Positions 9,162-16,827 of a stretch of 34,689 bases of DNA are shown here, in pieces. Source of the DNA: Paenirhodobacter enshiensis (GTDB lineage Bacteria > Pseudomonadota > Alphaproteobacteria > Rhodobacterales > Rhodobacteraceae); the NCBI RefSeq assembly GCF_000740785.1, contig NZ_JFZB01000044.1, positions 1 through 34,689 on the forward strand, written 5' to 3'. The position numbers and the translations under genes were made by a program. The stretch's first letter is position 1. Each line of letters begins with the position of its first letter. Below the pieces are notes generated by a model. It did no database searches. It was not told the origin of the DNA and worked only from the letters and a program-made list of their open reading frames with translations.

Positions 9162-9868
9162 CAGGCGATCTCCGGCAAGGCAGGGGTCGAAAGCTCGGCG
9201 GTCCGGTCGGCGCGGATTTCGCCGTCCTGCAACGTGATCCGGCGCGGGAAACGGGCGATCAGGCGCGGGTCGTGGCTGACGACGATCAGTGTCGCGCCGG
9301 ACGCCGTGGCAAGCCGTTGCAGCAAGGCGCCGATCGCCGCGCCATTCGCCGGATCGAGGCTCGCCGTCGGTTCGTCGGCGACGATCGCACCGGGGCGGCG
9401 CAGCAGCGCGCGGGCGACGGCGACGCGCTGCATCTCGCCGCGCGACATGGTTTGCACCGGCTGATCGGGGCGCGACAGGCCGACCTCGGCCAGAAGCGCA
9501 TCGGCGCGGCGGAGCGTTTCCGGCCCGGCCGCACGCGCAAGCCGCGCCGGCAGCAGCACGTTTTCGCGTGCCGTCAGGCCGGCGAACAGGTGAAACTCCT
9601 GCATCACCAGCCCGATATTCGCACCGCGCCAGCGGTCGCGCGCGCCCTCGGTCAGCGCCGCGATATCGGTGCCGTCCCACAGCACCCGCCCCGCGGCCGG
9701 ACGGATCAGCCCGGTGATCGCGTTGACCAGCGTCGATTTGCCAGAGCCCGAGGGGCCGGTCAGCACGACCTGCGCGCCCGCCGGGATCTCGAGGTGCGCG
9801 ATGCGCAGGCTCGGGGCGTCGAGCCCGGGAAACCGGACCTCGAGCCCGGAGAGGGAAAGCGATGGCAT
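9161..9868 (-). CDS. ABC transporter ATP-binding protein (LolD/MacB type)
   Basis: Cytoplasmic ATPase of 235 aa that energises the downstream FtsX-like permease. It shows Walker A (TGPSGSGKSTLVNAI), the Q-loop region (GLVMQEFHLFAGLTARENVLLPARLA), the signature MSRGEMQRVAVARALL, Walker B with catalytic Glu (AIVADEPTASLD) and the switch His (VVSHDPRL). The MSRGEMQR signature and overall length match the LolD/MacB/FtsE subgroup, which works with FtsX-type permeases instead of typical importer permeases. I place the start at ATG 9868 because AGGAGG lies 7 bases upstream. A 14-codon in-frame extension exists but would overlap the upstream gene. It ends in a one-base overlap with the permease gene. 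Confidence 0.94.
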   Translation of the reverse strand: MPSLSLSGLEVRFPGLDAPSLRIAHLEIPAGAQVVLTGPSGSGKSTLVNAITGLIRPAAGRVLWDGTDIAALTEGARDRWRGANIGLVMQEFHLFAGLTARENVLLPARLARAAGPETLRRADALLAEVGLSRPDQPVQTMSRGEMQRVAVARALLRRPGAIVADEPTASLDPANGAAIGALLQRLATASGATLIVVSHDPRLIARFPRRITLQDGEIRADRTAELSTPALPEIA

Positions 9869-9887
9869 CGGTCGGCCTCCTGCGCTG

Positions 9888-10337
9888 TCAGACAAGGCCG
9901 AAACTGGCATCGCGCAGCCGCAGCTGGCTGACGAAGCCGGTGTCCGGATCGACCCAGGACCCGTGTTCGAGCCGCCCGGTCACCTCGATGGTGCGGTTGG
10001 GCTGCACGAAGGTCTGGCGGTGTTCGAGGTAGACGACGACGATGTTGTCGGGCCAGTCGGCATCGGTCGAGCAGAACGGGCACAGCGCCATCGGTACCCT
10101 GGTCAGCACGAAGAATTGCGCCTCGGCCTTCAGCGGCGGCGCCATGAAGCCGCGGATGCGCACGCTCTGGCCGTCGAGCAGTTTCACCTTGTCCGAGAAC
10201 GTCAGCCCGAGCGCGCTGTAGCCGCCGTAAAGCTGATCGAAGGTCAGCTCGGGCGCCTCTGCCCGCGCCATGCGCGGCAGGGAGGCCAGAGCGGGCAGTG
10301 CGGCCAGAAACTGGCGGCGGCGAAGAGCGAAAGGCAT
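9888..10337 (-). CDS. small Tat-exported DUF3299-like protein
   Basis: Exported protein of 149 aa. The N-terminus has a twin-arginine-type signal (RRRQFLAALPALASL, ending ARA), so folding before export is likely. The mature part (~27-149) is a small beta-rich domain with phrases such as VRIRGFMAPPL, LCPFCSTDADWPDNIVVVYLE and IEVTGRLEHGSWVD. I recognise these as the DUF3299 family, whose function is not established. A CxxC pair (CPFC) next to several Asp residues could bind metal or be redox active. Its stop codon lies 19 bases before the ABC ATPase start, and the permease is histidine-rich, so I infer a periplasmic metal-handling partner of the ABC system. The start is ATG 10337, chosen because it opens the Tat signal. 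Confidence 0.78.
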   Translation of the reverse strand: MPFALRRRQFLAALPALASLPRMARAEAPELTFDQLYGGYSALGLTFSDKVKLLDGQSVRIRGFMAPPLKAEAQFFVLTRVPMALCPFCSTDADWPDNIVVVYLEHRQTFVQPNRTIEVTGRLEHGSWVDPDTGFVSQLRLRDASFGLV

Positions 10338-10362
10338 GGGACCCCCGGTCGGAAATGGGAGA

Positions 10363-10384
10363 GGGGCCCGCGCGGGCGGGCCCC
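10363..10384 (-). terminator. hairpin between phosphatase and DUF3299 genes
   Basis: A perfect 9-bp GC stem (GGGGCCCGC at 10363-10371, GCGGGCCCC at 10376-10384) with a 4-base loop sits 20 bases after the phosphatase stop codon. A C/T-rich tract follows on the minus strand. It may terminate or attenuate transcription so that phosphatase is made in excess over the downstream DUF3299-ABC genes. Confidence 0.5.
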
Positions 10385-10404
10385 CGAAAACAGCCGTCAG
10401 CGGC

Positions 10405-12162
10405 TTATTTCTGCGCGGCACCGAGCGCGAAAGCGTCGGCGAGCACCCGGTAGACGTCGGACTGCTCCATGTAGCCCTTGAACTCGTCCGAGCCGGGGCC
10501 GGTCGCTTGCAGCACCACGTCGTCGACCGCATGAACGGCGGTGTCGGCACTCTTCGGCAGGTTGCCGACGCGCAGCACCGCGCCGGGGACATCCTTGTAG
10601 GCCTCGTTCGCGACGTAATCGCCCGTCTCCGTCTTCACCGCCGGCTCGAACGGGCCATCCATCTTCGGACGGAAGGTCTCGTAATAGTCCGGGAAGTTCG
10701 ACGAGAAGATCGCCAGACGGCGCGACACGTCGATCTTGTCGGGATAGCCGTCGTGATCGGCGTCGGTGTAATTCGGGTAACCGGCATCGTCATAGACGCC
10801 GACCTTGTCGCGCATCTCGGTGCCGGGCTTGTCGTCGTCGATGGTGCCGATCAGCGACACGCCATGCGTGTGATCGCCGGCCACCACGATCAGCGTGTCG
10901 GGATGGGTCCTGGCGAAGTCCTTCGCCACGCCGACCGCCTGATCGAACTCGATGGTCTCGATCACGGCGCGGTCCCAGTCCATCGGATGGGACATCTTGT
11001 CGATCGAGGCGCCCTCGACCATCAGGAAGAAGCCGTCGGGGTTCTTCGACAGCTGGTCGAGCGCGGTCTGCGTCATGTCCACGAGGCCGGGCTGATCGGG
11101 GAACTTGTCGACGGTGCCGGTCTTCAGGAACGAGCGGTCGAGCTTGGTATCCATGTTGCCGGTGTGGAACAGACCGAGGATCTTGCCGCTGTTGCTGCCA
11201 TCGGCCGCCTTCAGCTCGGTCGCGGTGGTGGCGACGGTATAGCCCGCATCGCGGAACAGCGAGATGTAATCCTTGTCGTCCTTGCGCTTCGAGCCGGGGA
11301 TGCCGGATTTCAGGAAATAGGCCGAGCCGCCGCCGAGGACGACCTCGGGCTTCACGTCGTAGATCATGCCGACGATCTCGGCCTTGTCGGCGCGCTTGCG
11401 GGTGTGCGAGACGACGGCGGCCGGGGTGGCGTCCTCGATCTCGGCGGTGGAGACGATGCCCACCGATTTCTTCGTGGTGCGGCGCAGCGCCTCGGCGATG
11501 GTCTCGACCTTCGGGTCGTCGAGGCTCGAGGGCGTGCGGTCGGCATAGACGCCGAGCGCGTTCACCCGCGACTTGTGGCCGGTCATGTAGGCGGACATCG
11601 TGTTGGCCGAGTCGGTCGCGATCGAATGCGTCGAGGAGGTGCCGATGAACGCCATGTGGTCGAGGTCGTCCATCGCCAGACGCCCGTCCGCCTTGCCGTC
11701 ATGCATGCCCTTCGACATGATCCGCGCCGCGGTGCGATGCGCCACCGACAGCCCGTCGCCGAGCAGGAAGATGACGTTCTTCGCCGTCGGAACGGCCGGG
11801 GTGCCATAGACCGTCCAGGTCACCGACTTGGTTTCCGTCCCGGCGGTGACGGCGACGGTGTAATCGCCGGGCTTGGCGATGCTCAGGCCGCGCGCGATCA
11901 GCGCCGAGCCCAGAACCTTGCCGTCCTTGCCCTTCTCCTCGGCGACGAATTCGGCCGGCTTGCCGAAGACCGAAGCATAGGGCTGACCGTTGACGGTGAC
12001 CGCCACGTCTGCCGCGGCATGGACCTGATCGAGCTCGATCTTGAAGTCGAAGGGCGAGCCCGCGAGGATCGTCGCCCGGTCGAGCGGCATGATCGCCGGT
12101 TCAGCCTGTGCAATCCCGGCCAGAATCGTGGTCGCGGCGAGAGAGAGAAAAAGTGCGCGCAT
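10405..12162 (-). CDS. secreted alkaline phosphatase
   Basis: Alkaline phosphatase of the PhoA superfamily, 585 aa, releasing phosphate from organic monoesters outside the cytoplasm. The signal peptide MRALFLSLAATTILAGIAQA is cleaved near residue 20. About 100 residues of a beta-rich N-terminal domain precede the catalytic core. Core motifs are NVIFLLGDGLS (metal ligand near D136), ATDSANTMSAYMTGHK (nucleophile S185), MVEGASIDKMSHP and VVAGDHTHG (metal-binding His/Asp). A DADHDGYPDKID segment resembles a calcium-binding loop. The start at ATG 12162 follows CGAGG. It is the first gene of the minus-strand set that continues with the DUF3299 and ABC genes, after a hairpin. The enzyme family needs zinc, which fits a metal-handling neighbour. 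Regulation is probably by phosphate or metal through the operator-like sequence upstream. Confidence 0.95.
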   Translation of the reverse strand: MRALFLSLAATTILAGIAQAEPAIMPLDRATILAGSPFDFKIELDQVHAAADVAVTVNGQPYASVFGKPAEFVAEEKGKDGKVLGSALIARGLSIAKPGDYTVAVTAGTETKSVTWTVYGTPAVPTAKNVIFLLGDGLSVAHRTAARIMSKGMHDGKADGRLAMDDLDHMAFIGTSSTHSIATDSANTMSAYMTGHKSRVNALGVYADRTPSSLDDPKVETIAEALRRTTKKSVGIVSTAEIEDATPAAVVSHTRKRADKAEIVGMIYDVKPEVVLGGGSAYFLKSGIPGSKRKDDKDYISLFRDAGYTVATTATELKAADGSNSGKILGLFHTGNMDTKLDRSFLKTGTVDKFPDQPGLVDMTQTALDQLSKNPDGFFLMVEGASIDKMSHPMDWDRAVIETIEFDQAVGVAKDFARTHPDTLIVVAGDHTHGVSLIGTIDDDKPGTEMRDKVGVYDDAGYPNYTDADHDGYPDKIDVSRRLAIFSSNFPDYYETFRPKMDGPFEPAVKTETGDYVANEAYKDVPGAVLRVGNLPKSADTAVHAVDDVVLQATGPGSDEFKGYMEQSDVYRVLADAFALGAAQK

Positions 12163-12189
12163 TCGTGCCTCGTGAATCAATGCAGTTCG

Positions 12190-12195
12190 ATTATC
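12190..12195 (-). promoter_or_regulatory. possible -10 box for the phosphatase gene
   Basis: GATAAT on the minus strand, 28 bases upstream of the phosphatase ATG, is the best -10 candidate. No -35 consensus is present at the usual spacing, consistent with an activator-dependent promoter. Confidence 0.35.
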
Positions 12196-12214
12196 CGAGG
12201 GCTGACTTAGATCC

Positions 12215-12244
12215 GGGACATCACGGGAATGTGACACTTGTCCC
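12215..12244 (-). promoter_or_regulatory. nested dyad, candidate operator upstream of phosphatase
   Basis: Two nested inverted repeats are centred about 67 bases before the phosphatase ATG. The outer pair is GGGACA (12215-12220) and TGTCCC (12239-12244); the inner pair is TCAC (12221-12224) and GTGA (12231-12234). On the minus strand, bases 12237-12220 also read as a weak Pho box: GTGTCAC, then CCGTGAT 11 bases on (6/7 and 5/7 matches to CTGTCAT/C). The regulator is not identifiable from sequence alone. Confidence 0.4.
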
Positions 12245-12261
12245 GTCGAGGAGAGCTTCGC

Positions 12262-12278
12262 GCAGGCGTCTCGCCTGC
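12262..12278 (-). terminator. hairpin after the binding-protein gene
   Basis: A perfect 7-bp stem GCAGGCG/CGCCTGC with a 3-base loop lies 14 bases downstream of the stop codon of the periplasmic binding protein gene. It lacks a T-run but is placed to end the tctD-tctE-binding protein operon. Confidence 0.4.
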
Positions 12279-12291
12279 CGGGCGATGCGGT

Positions 12292-13386
12292 TCAGCGCGA
12301 CTGGCCGGGGCCGATCACATCGACCCAGCCGGCGATGAACCGTTCGCGCTGCGCCCGGTCGCGGGCGGCGAGCAGGGCCGAGCCGATGGCGATGGGCCGT
12401 CCGATGCCCGAGGCCATCAGTGCCTTCGGTCCGGTGACGTCGTCGGGCAGGGGATTCGCCGCCGAGAAGTAGAACGCCTGCCGGTCCGTGACCGCACGCC
12501 CTTCGGCCGACAGCAGGTAATCGACGAAACGCCGCGCGAGGTCGGGCTGGGCGGCCTGTTTCGGAATGACCATCCCGCGCGACAGCACGATCGTGTAATC
12601 GTGCGGCACGACGACCCTCAGATAAGGGTGCTGCAGATGGAACGCATAGGCATAGCCGCCAAGCACATTGTAGGCGATCTCGATCCGGCCGTCCTCAAGG
12701 GCATCGAGCACGTCCTTGTTGCAGCATCGCGTCAGGGTTCCCGCGCGGCCGAAACTTTCCAGCAGACGGCCATAGGTCATCGGGGCCTGCTGCGAATCGT
12801 AGAACGCTAGCAGGTAGCCGATGGCCGATTTCGAGATGTCATAGGTGCCGATCTTCCCGCGATAACGGTCGGGCTTCAGGCGCAGCAGATCGGCGAGATC
12901 GGCATGGCTCTCGGGCACGTCCTCTGGCGGAACGTGACGGCTGTCGTAGACGATCACGGCCGGTTCGAAGCTGAAGCCGAAAACCTCGTCGCGCCAGTTC
13001 GCCCATGCCGGAAGCGCAGAGGTCTCGCGTGAGCGATGCGCCAGCACGCAGCCGTCGTTTGCCAGCGCCACCAGCTGATCGACCGCCGAAGAGATCAGCA
13101 GATCGGCTTCGGGCCTTTGTTCGGCGCAGGCTCGTTCGGCCTTCTCGAACAGGTCGTTCGTCACCATGTCGCGAAAATCGACGGCGACGTCAGGGGCGGT
13201 CTTCTGGAACCCGCGGATCAGTGGCGCCATCGCCTCCAGATCTGTCGCCGCCGTCAGGTTCAGGACCCGCGCCTGTTGTGCGGGAGCGGGGAAGAAGGTG
13301 CGTTCTCCCTCTGCCGCGCGGGCCTGCGCCAGACCGGATGCGGCCATGAGGCCGAGCGCAAGCAGCCCGAGAAACGCCTGTCTCAT
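12292..13386 (-). CDS. periplasmic binding protein co-encoded with TctDE
   Basis: ABC-type extracellular solute-binding protein (iron/thiamine-type fold class), 364 aa, with signal peptide MRQAFLGLLALGLMAASGLAQARA. Typical elements are ATDLEAMAPLIRGFQKTAPDVAVDF near the N-terminus, IGTYDISKSAIGYLLAFYD in the middle and FVDYLLSAEGRAV towards the end. No permease or ATPase gene is adjacent. It follows the TctE-like kinase with one base between its ATG (13386) and the kinase stop (13388), so the three genes form one operon. I infer that it serves as a ligand-presenting accessory to the sensor kinase and not as part of an ABC importer; comparable kinase/regulator/binding-protein triplets are common near Tct systems. 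The ligand is unknown. An orphan binding protein feeding an importer elsewhere is the alternative. Confidence 0.85.
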   Translation of the reverse strand: MRQAFLGLLALGLMAASGLAQARAAEGERTFFPAPAQQARVLNLTAATDLEAMAPLIRGFQKTAPDVAVDFRDMVTNDLFEKAERACAEQRPEADLLISSAVDQLVALANDGCVLAHRSRETSALPAWANWRDEVFGFSFEPAVIVYDSRHVPPEDVPESHADLADLLRLKPDRYRGKIGTYDISKSAIGYLLAFYDSQQAPMTYGRLLESFGRAGTLTRCCNKDVLDALEDGRIEIAYNVLGGYAYAFHLQHPYLRVVVPHDYTIVLSRGMVIPKQAAQPDLARRFVDYLLSAEGRAVTDRQAFYFSAANPLPDDVTGPKALMASGIGRPIAIGSALLAARDRAQRERFIAGWVDVIGPGQSR

Positions 13387-13387
13387 C

Positions 13388-14794
13388 TCACCCTTCCTTC
13401 CGATCGGCCGCCTCGGGGGCGAGCGGCAGCGTCATGACCACCGCGAAGCGTTCGGTTGCCGTCGCCGGCCGGTGCCACAGCCGCCCGCCGAGCGCCTGCG
13501 TCACCTCCGAGGCGATGGCGAAACCCAGCCCCGAGACACCCTTGCCGCCCGATGAGGCCGCGAAGCGCTGCGTCAGTCGTGTCCAGTCCTCGGCACCGAT
13601 CCCCGGTCCGTCGTCCTCGACCTCGACGACGGCCTGCGTCTCGCCCTCGGTGCGCACCCGGACCTCGAGACGCGCCACCGCGCCGTGGCGCACGGCGTTG
13701 TCGATGATGTTGGTGATGGCCTCTCGCAGGCTGAGCGTATCGGCCATGACGATGACCGGGGTTTCGGGCGCCTCGAAGGAGACGACGATATCGGGGTCGA
13801 TGGTGATCGGCACGGCGGCGCGAAACGCGTGCCGGGTGACGGCGACCAGATCGACCGGGGCGAGCGCGGTCGATTCGAAGCGGTGGATCACCAGCGCATG
13901 GCTGAGCAGCTGATGGATCAGCCGGGCCATTTCGGTGACACGCTCGCGTGCGCGGTCGAGGTGCTCGCGGCTGGCCTGGTCGAGGCCGGTCTCGTCGACC
14001 ATGTTGAGCTGCGCGGAAATCGCGGTCAGCGGCGTGCGGATCTGATGCGCGCTGTCGGCGACGAAGCGTTCCGACTGCTTCAGCCGTCCGCCGAGCCGCC
14101 CCATGAAATGGTTGATCGAATCCACGAAGGGGCGCATTTCGCGTGGTGCCTCCACCGCCAGTTCGGTCAGGTCGCGGGGGTCGCGCTGGCGCAGGGCCGC
14201 CCCGAGCCGGTTCAGCGGCCGCAGCGAATAACCGACGGCCAGCACCGCACCGGCAAGGCCGAACAGGCTCATGATCCCGACGAGCCCCGTCGCGCGCGAG
14301 GTCAGCTCGGAAATCAGCGCGTGGCGCGCCTCGGTCGTCTGGGCGACGATGGCATAGGCCGGGCCGGTGAACGACGGATCGAAGAACCGCCGCCCGGCGA
14401 TGGCCATGCGCACCGGGCTGCCCCTGAAATGGGTGGACAGCAGGCTCACCTCGTCGCTCTTCGGCAGCTTGCGCGGATCGGGTTGAAGATCGGCATAGCC
14501 GGTCAGCGTGCGTCCCTGCGGGCCGATCACGCGATAGAAGATGCGGTCGCGTTCCGCGAGCGCGAGCAGCTTGAAGGCCGAGGCGGGAACCGTCACCTCC
14601 ACCTTGCCGTCGATGATCGCGAGGTTTTCGACGATCTGCACCGCAGCACCCTGCAAGAGCCGGTCATAGGCGACATCGGCCGCCGTCCGGGCATAGAACC
14701 ACGCCGCCACGACAAGCCCCGCCGCGCCGAACAGCAGCACCGCCGCCACCCGCACCACCATGCGGGCGAAAAGCGAGGTCTCACTCTTCGCCAT
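13388..14794 (-). CDS. tctE: sensor histidine kinase, TctE-like
   Basis: Membrane sensor kinase of 468 aa, presumably controlling the divergent tricarboxylate transporter. A first membrane segment (~14-34) and a second (~170-190) flank a periplasmic sensor domain of the 2CSK_N type found in TctE. The H-box SAHQIRTPLTAISAQLN has the phosphorylated His near residue 250. The ATPase domain follows with N-box (NIIDNAVRHG), the DxGxG box (VEVEDDGPGIG) and G2 (GVSGLGFAIASEVTQALGG). The 5' end overlaps tctD by 14 bases. The binding-protein gene follows after one base. I infer signal input from that binding protein through the periplasmic domain. Confidence 0.93.
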   Translation of the reverse strand: MAKSETSLFARMVVRVAAVLLFGAAGLVVAAWFYARTAADVAYDRLLQGAAVQIVENLAIIDGKVEVTVPASAFKLLALAERDRIFYRVIGPQGRTLTGYADLQPDPRKLPKSDEVSLLSTHFRGSPVRMAIAGRRFFDPSFTGPAYAIVAQTTEARHALISELTSRATGLVGIMSLFGLAGAVLAVGYSLRPLNRLGAALRQRDPRDLTELAVEAPREMRPFVDSINHFMGRLGGRLKQSERFVADSAHQIRTPLTAISAQLNMVDETGLDQASREHLDRARERVTEMARLIHQLLSHALVIHRFESTALAPVDLVAVTRHAFRAAVPITIDPDIVVSFEAPETPVIVMADTLSLREAITNIIDNAVRHGAVARLEVRVRTEGETQAVVEVEDDGPGIGAEDWTRLTQRFAASSGGKGVSGLGFAIASEVTQALGGRLWHRPATATERFAVVMTLPLAPEAADRKEG

Positions 14795-15458
14795 CGGGGG
14801 ACAGCCGGTATCCGACCCCGCGCACGGTCACGATCTTCGCACGCGCGCCCTCGAGCTTCTGGCGCAACCGGCCGATGTAGAGCTCGACCGCGTTGATGCC
14901 GGGGGCCTCATCGAAGCCGAACAGACGGTCGAGCAGCTCGTCCTTGCCGAAGATGCGTCCGGGCCGCGAGGCGAGGATCTCGAGCAGGGTGATCTCGCGG
15001 CGCTTGAGCTGGATCTCGCGCTTGCCGACGCGGACACTGCGGTTGGTCCGGTCGAGCAGCACATCGCCGCAGGCGATGACATTCGTGGCCTCGCCGACCG
15101 TGGCGCGCCGCATCAGCACCCTTGCGCGCGCCTCCAGTTCGCGAAAGTCGAACGGCTTGACCAGATAATCGTCCGCCCCGAGGTCGAGCGCATCGACCCG
15201 GTCGTCGATCTCGGACCGGGCCGTGAGGATCAGCACCGGCACGGCGTTTCCCGCCAGCCGGATGCGGCGCAGGATCTCGAACCCGTCGAGGCCGGGCAGC
15301 ATCACATCGAGGATCACCAGATCGAACCGGGTGAATTCGAGAATCGCCGCGGCTTCCTCGCCATCGGTTGCCCAGTCGACAGCGTGGCCCACGGCGCCGA
15401 AGCGACGCGAGATGGCCTCTCCGACATCATGGGTATCTTCGACAAGCAGAATGCGCAT
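14781..15458 (-). CDS. tctD: response regulator, TctD-like (OmpR/PhoB family)
   Basis: DNA-binding response regulator of 225 aa. The receiver domain (1-~115) has the acidic pair in LLVEDTHD, phospho-acceptor D51 in VILDVMLPGLDGFE and the conserved Lys in DDYLVKPFDFRE. The C-terminal winged-helix domain (~125-220) contains RREITLLEILASRPGRIFGKDELLDRLF and ends with RLRQKLEGARAKIVTVRGVGYRL, diagnostic of the OmpR/PhoB class. It probably activates the divergently transcribed tctCBA genes. The repeat cluster at 15555-15585 has the one-turn spacing this class uses. ATG 15458 is the only sensible start, as it begins the first beta strand. Confidence 0.94.
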   Translation of the reverse strand: MRILLVEDTHDVGEAISRRFGAVGHAVDWATDGEEAAAILEFTRFDLVILDVMLPGLDGFEILRRIRLAGNAVPVLILTARSEIDDRVDALDLGADDYLVKPFDFRELEARARVLMRRATVGEATNVIACGDVLLDRTNRSVRVGKREIQLKRREITLLEILASRPGRIFGKDELLDRLFGFDEAPGINAVELYIGRLRQKLEGARAKIVTVRGVGYRLSPDGEE

Positions 15459-15752
15459 CGCGCGATGCTGTCATGGAGCGGTGGCGCGATCAACCCTCGC
15501 CGGACGGGGCGCGCGGGGCCGGGGCACACGAGCGGGCGAAGCCGGCGATCTGTCGATGACAGCCGCGATGACAGTCTCGTGACAGGTTCGCGAGCTAGCG
15601 ATGGATCGTTCGCCGGAGAGGAGACTGGCGGGCAGGCTGGGAGGCCCCTGACCATCGCGCCCCCGGGAAGACCGGATCGACGCAGCCGCGTCTTGTCCGG
15701 TGCCACGCGACGGCTGCGGGCTTCCTGCAAACGGATTGCTAGGGAGAGACAC
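15459..15752. promoter_or_regulatory. divergent tctD / tctC intergenic region
   Basis: These 294 bases separate the TctD start from the TctC start and must contain both promoters. No coding sequence is supported. The distinctive content is the triple repeat at 15555-15585 and a plus-strand CTGTCAT at 15468-15474 just before tctD. The tctC side ends in a good ribosome binding site (AGGGAGAG at 15741-15748). Confidence 0.75.
15555..15585 (-). promoter_or_regulatory. triple CTGTCA direct repeat, candidate TctD or PhoB site
   Basis: On the minus strand CTGTCAC, CTGTCAT and CTGTCAT occur in tandem at 15585-15579, 15574-15568 and 15562-15556, 11 and 12 bases apart. The same hexamer appears as an inverted CTGTC at 15550-15554. 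Direct repeats one helical turn apart are how OmpR/PhoB-class regulators bind, and the repeat equals the E. coli Pho-box half-site. It could be the TctD operator or a true Pho box; sequence alone does not decide. Confidence 0.6.
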
Positions 15753-16727
15753 ATGATCCGGATGTTTTCCAAGTCCATGGCCGGGGCCATGATCCTCGCG
15801 GCCTCGATGGGCGGTGCGGCTTTCGCCGAACCGACGAAGCCCGAGTGCCTCGCCGGGGCGAAGCCGGGTGGCGGGTTCGATCTGACCTGCCGGCTCGCGG
15901 CCAACAGCCTTCTGGCGACGCATGAGATTTCGAAGCCGATGATCGTCACCTACATGGACGGCGGTGTCGGTGTCGTCGCCTACAACCATGTCATCAGCAA
16001 GCGCAGCCACGATCCGAACCTGATCTCGGCGGCGTCCTCGGGCTCGGCCCTGCTGATCGCGCAGGGGAAATTCGGCAAGTATGACGAGACGGCGGTGCGC
16101 TGGCTCGGGGCGCTGGGCGCCGATTACGGTGTGCTGGTGGTCAACGCCTCCTCGCCCTACAAGACGCTTTCGGATCTCGTCGCGGCCTACAAGGCCGACC
16201 CCAAGAGCTTTGCCGTTGGCGGCGGCGGGGCCATCGGTTCGCAGGACTGGATGAAGGGATCGCTGCTCGCCAAGGCCGCGGGCCAGCCCCCGAAGGAGAT
16301 GCGTTACGTGGCCCTCGAGGGCGGCGGCGCGGTTCTGACGGCGCTCGAGGGCGGGCACATCAAGGTCGGTGCCGGCGATGCGGCCGAGATGGTCAAGCAT
16401 CACGCCGCGGGCAAGGTCCGCATCCTCGCCGTCATGTCGCCCGAGCGCCTGCCCGGCGAGCTGGCCGATGTGCCGACCGCGAAGGAGCAGGGCTTCGATA
16501 TCGAATGGCCGATCTGGCGCGGCTTCTACGTCGGCAAGGATGTCCCCGACGCCGATTACCAGTGGTGGGTCAACGCTTTCGAGAAGCTGAGCAAGACCCC
16601 CGAGTTCGCCAGGGAACGCGAGGAACGCGGCCTGTTCGAATACACCGTCCTCGGCGCCGATTTCGAGGCTCAGGTCAAGAGCGACGTGAGCCGGTATAAG
16701 ACGCTGGCGAGCGAGTTCGGCCTCTGA
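15753..16727 (+). CDS. tctC: tripartite tricarboxylate transporter substrate-binding protein
   Basis: Periplasmic binding protein of the TctC (Bug) family, 324 aa, delivering an organic acid to the TctAB membrane pair. The signal peptide runs to about residue 25 (ending GGAAFAE). The family block ECLAGAKPGGGFDLTCRLA follows directly, with the PGGGxD loop that contacts the substrate carboxylate. Later blocks are VNASSPYKTLSDLVAAYKADPKSFAVGGGG and PTAKEQGFDIEWPIWRGFYVGKD, both typical. The start ATG 15753 has AGGGAGAG upstream; an upstream extension of the frame has no signal character. It is first in tctC-tctB-tctA, followed by a strong hairpin, consistent with excess binding protein. The substrate could be citrate or another carboxylate; the sequence does not tell. 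Confidence 0.95.
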   Translation: MIRMFSKSMAGAMILAASMGGAAFAEPTKPECLAGAKPGGGFDLTCRLAANSLLATHEISKPMIVTYMDGGVGVVAYNHVISKRSHDPNLISAASSGSALLIAQGKFGKYDETAVRWLGALGADYGVLVVNASSPYKTLSDLVAAYKADPKSFAVGGGGAIGSQDWMKGSLLAKAAGQPPKEMRYVALEGGGAVLTALEGGHIKVGAGDAAEMVKHHAAGKVRILAVMSPERLPGELADVPTAKEQGFDIEWPIWRGFYVGKDVPDADYQWWVNAFEKLSKTPEFAREREERGLFEYTVLGADFEAQVKSDVSRYKTLASEFGL

Positions 16728-16752
16728 ACAACGATGCCTGCGGGCATGGACT

Positions 16753-16775
16753 GCCGGGCGGGTTTGCCGCCCGGC
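16753..16775 (+). terminator. tctC-tctB intergenic hairpin (attenuator or mRNA stabiliser)
   Basis: A perfect 9-bp GC stem (GCCGGGCGG at 16753-16761, CCGCCCGGC at 16767-16775) with a 5-base loop is followed by GTTTC. It lies 25 bases after the tctC stop and before tctB. Its position suggests partial termination or 3' protection of the tctC message, giving more binding protein than membrane protein. Confidence 0.6.
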
Positions 16776-16827
16776 GTTTCAACCAGTCGCCGGGGCCGCC
16801 CCGGCGGGGCAGCGGACGGAGCCAAGA

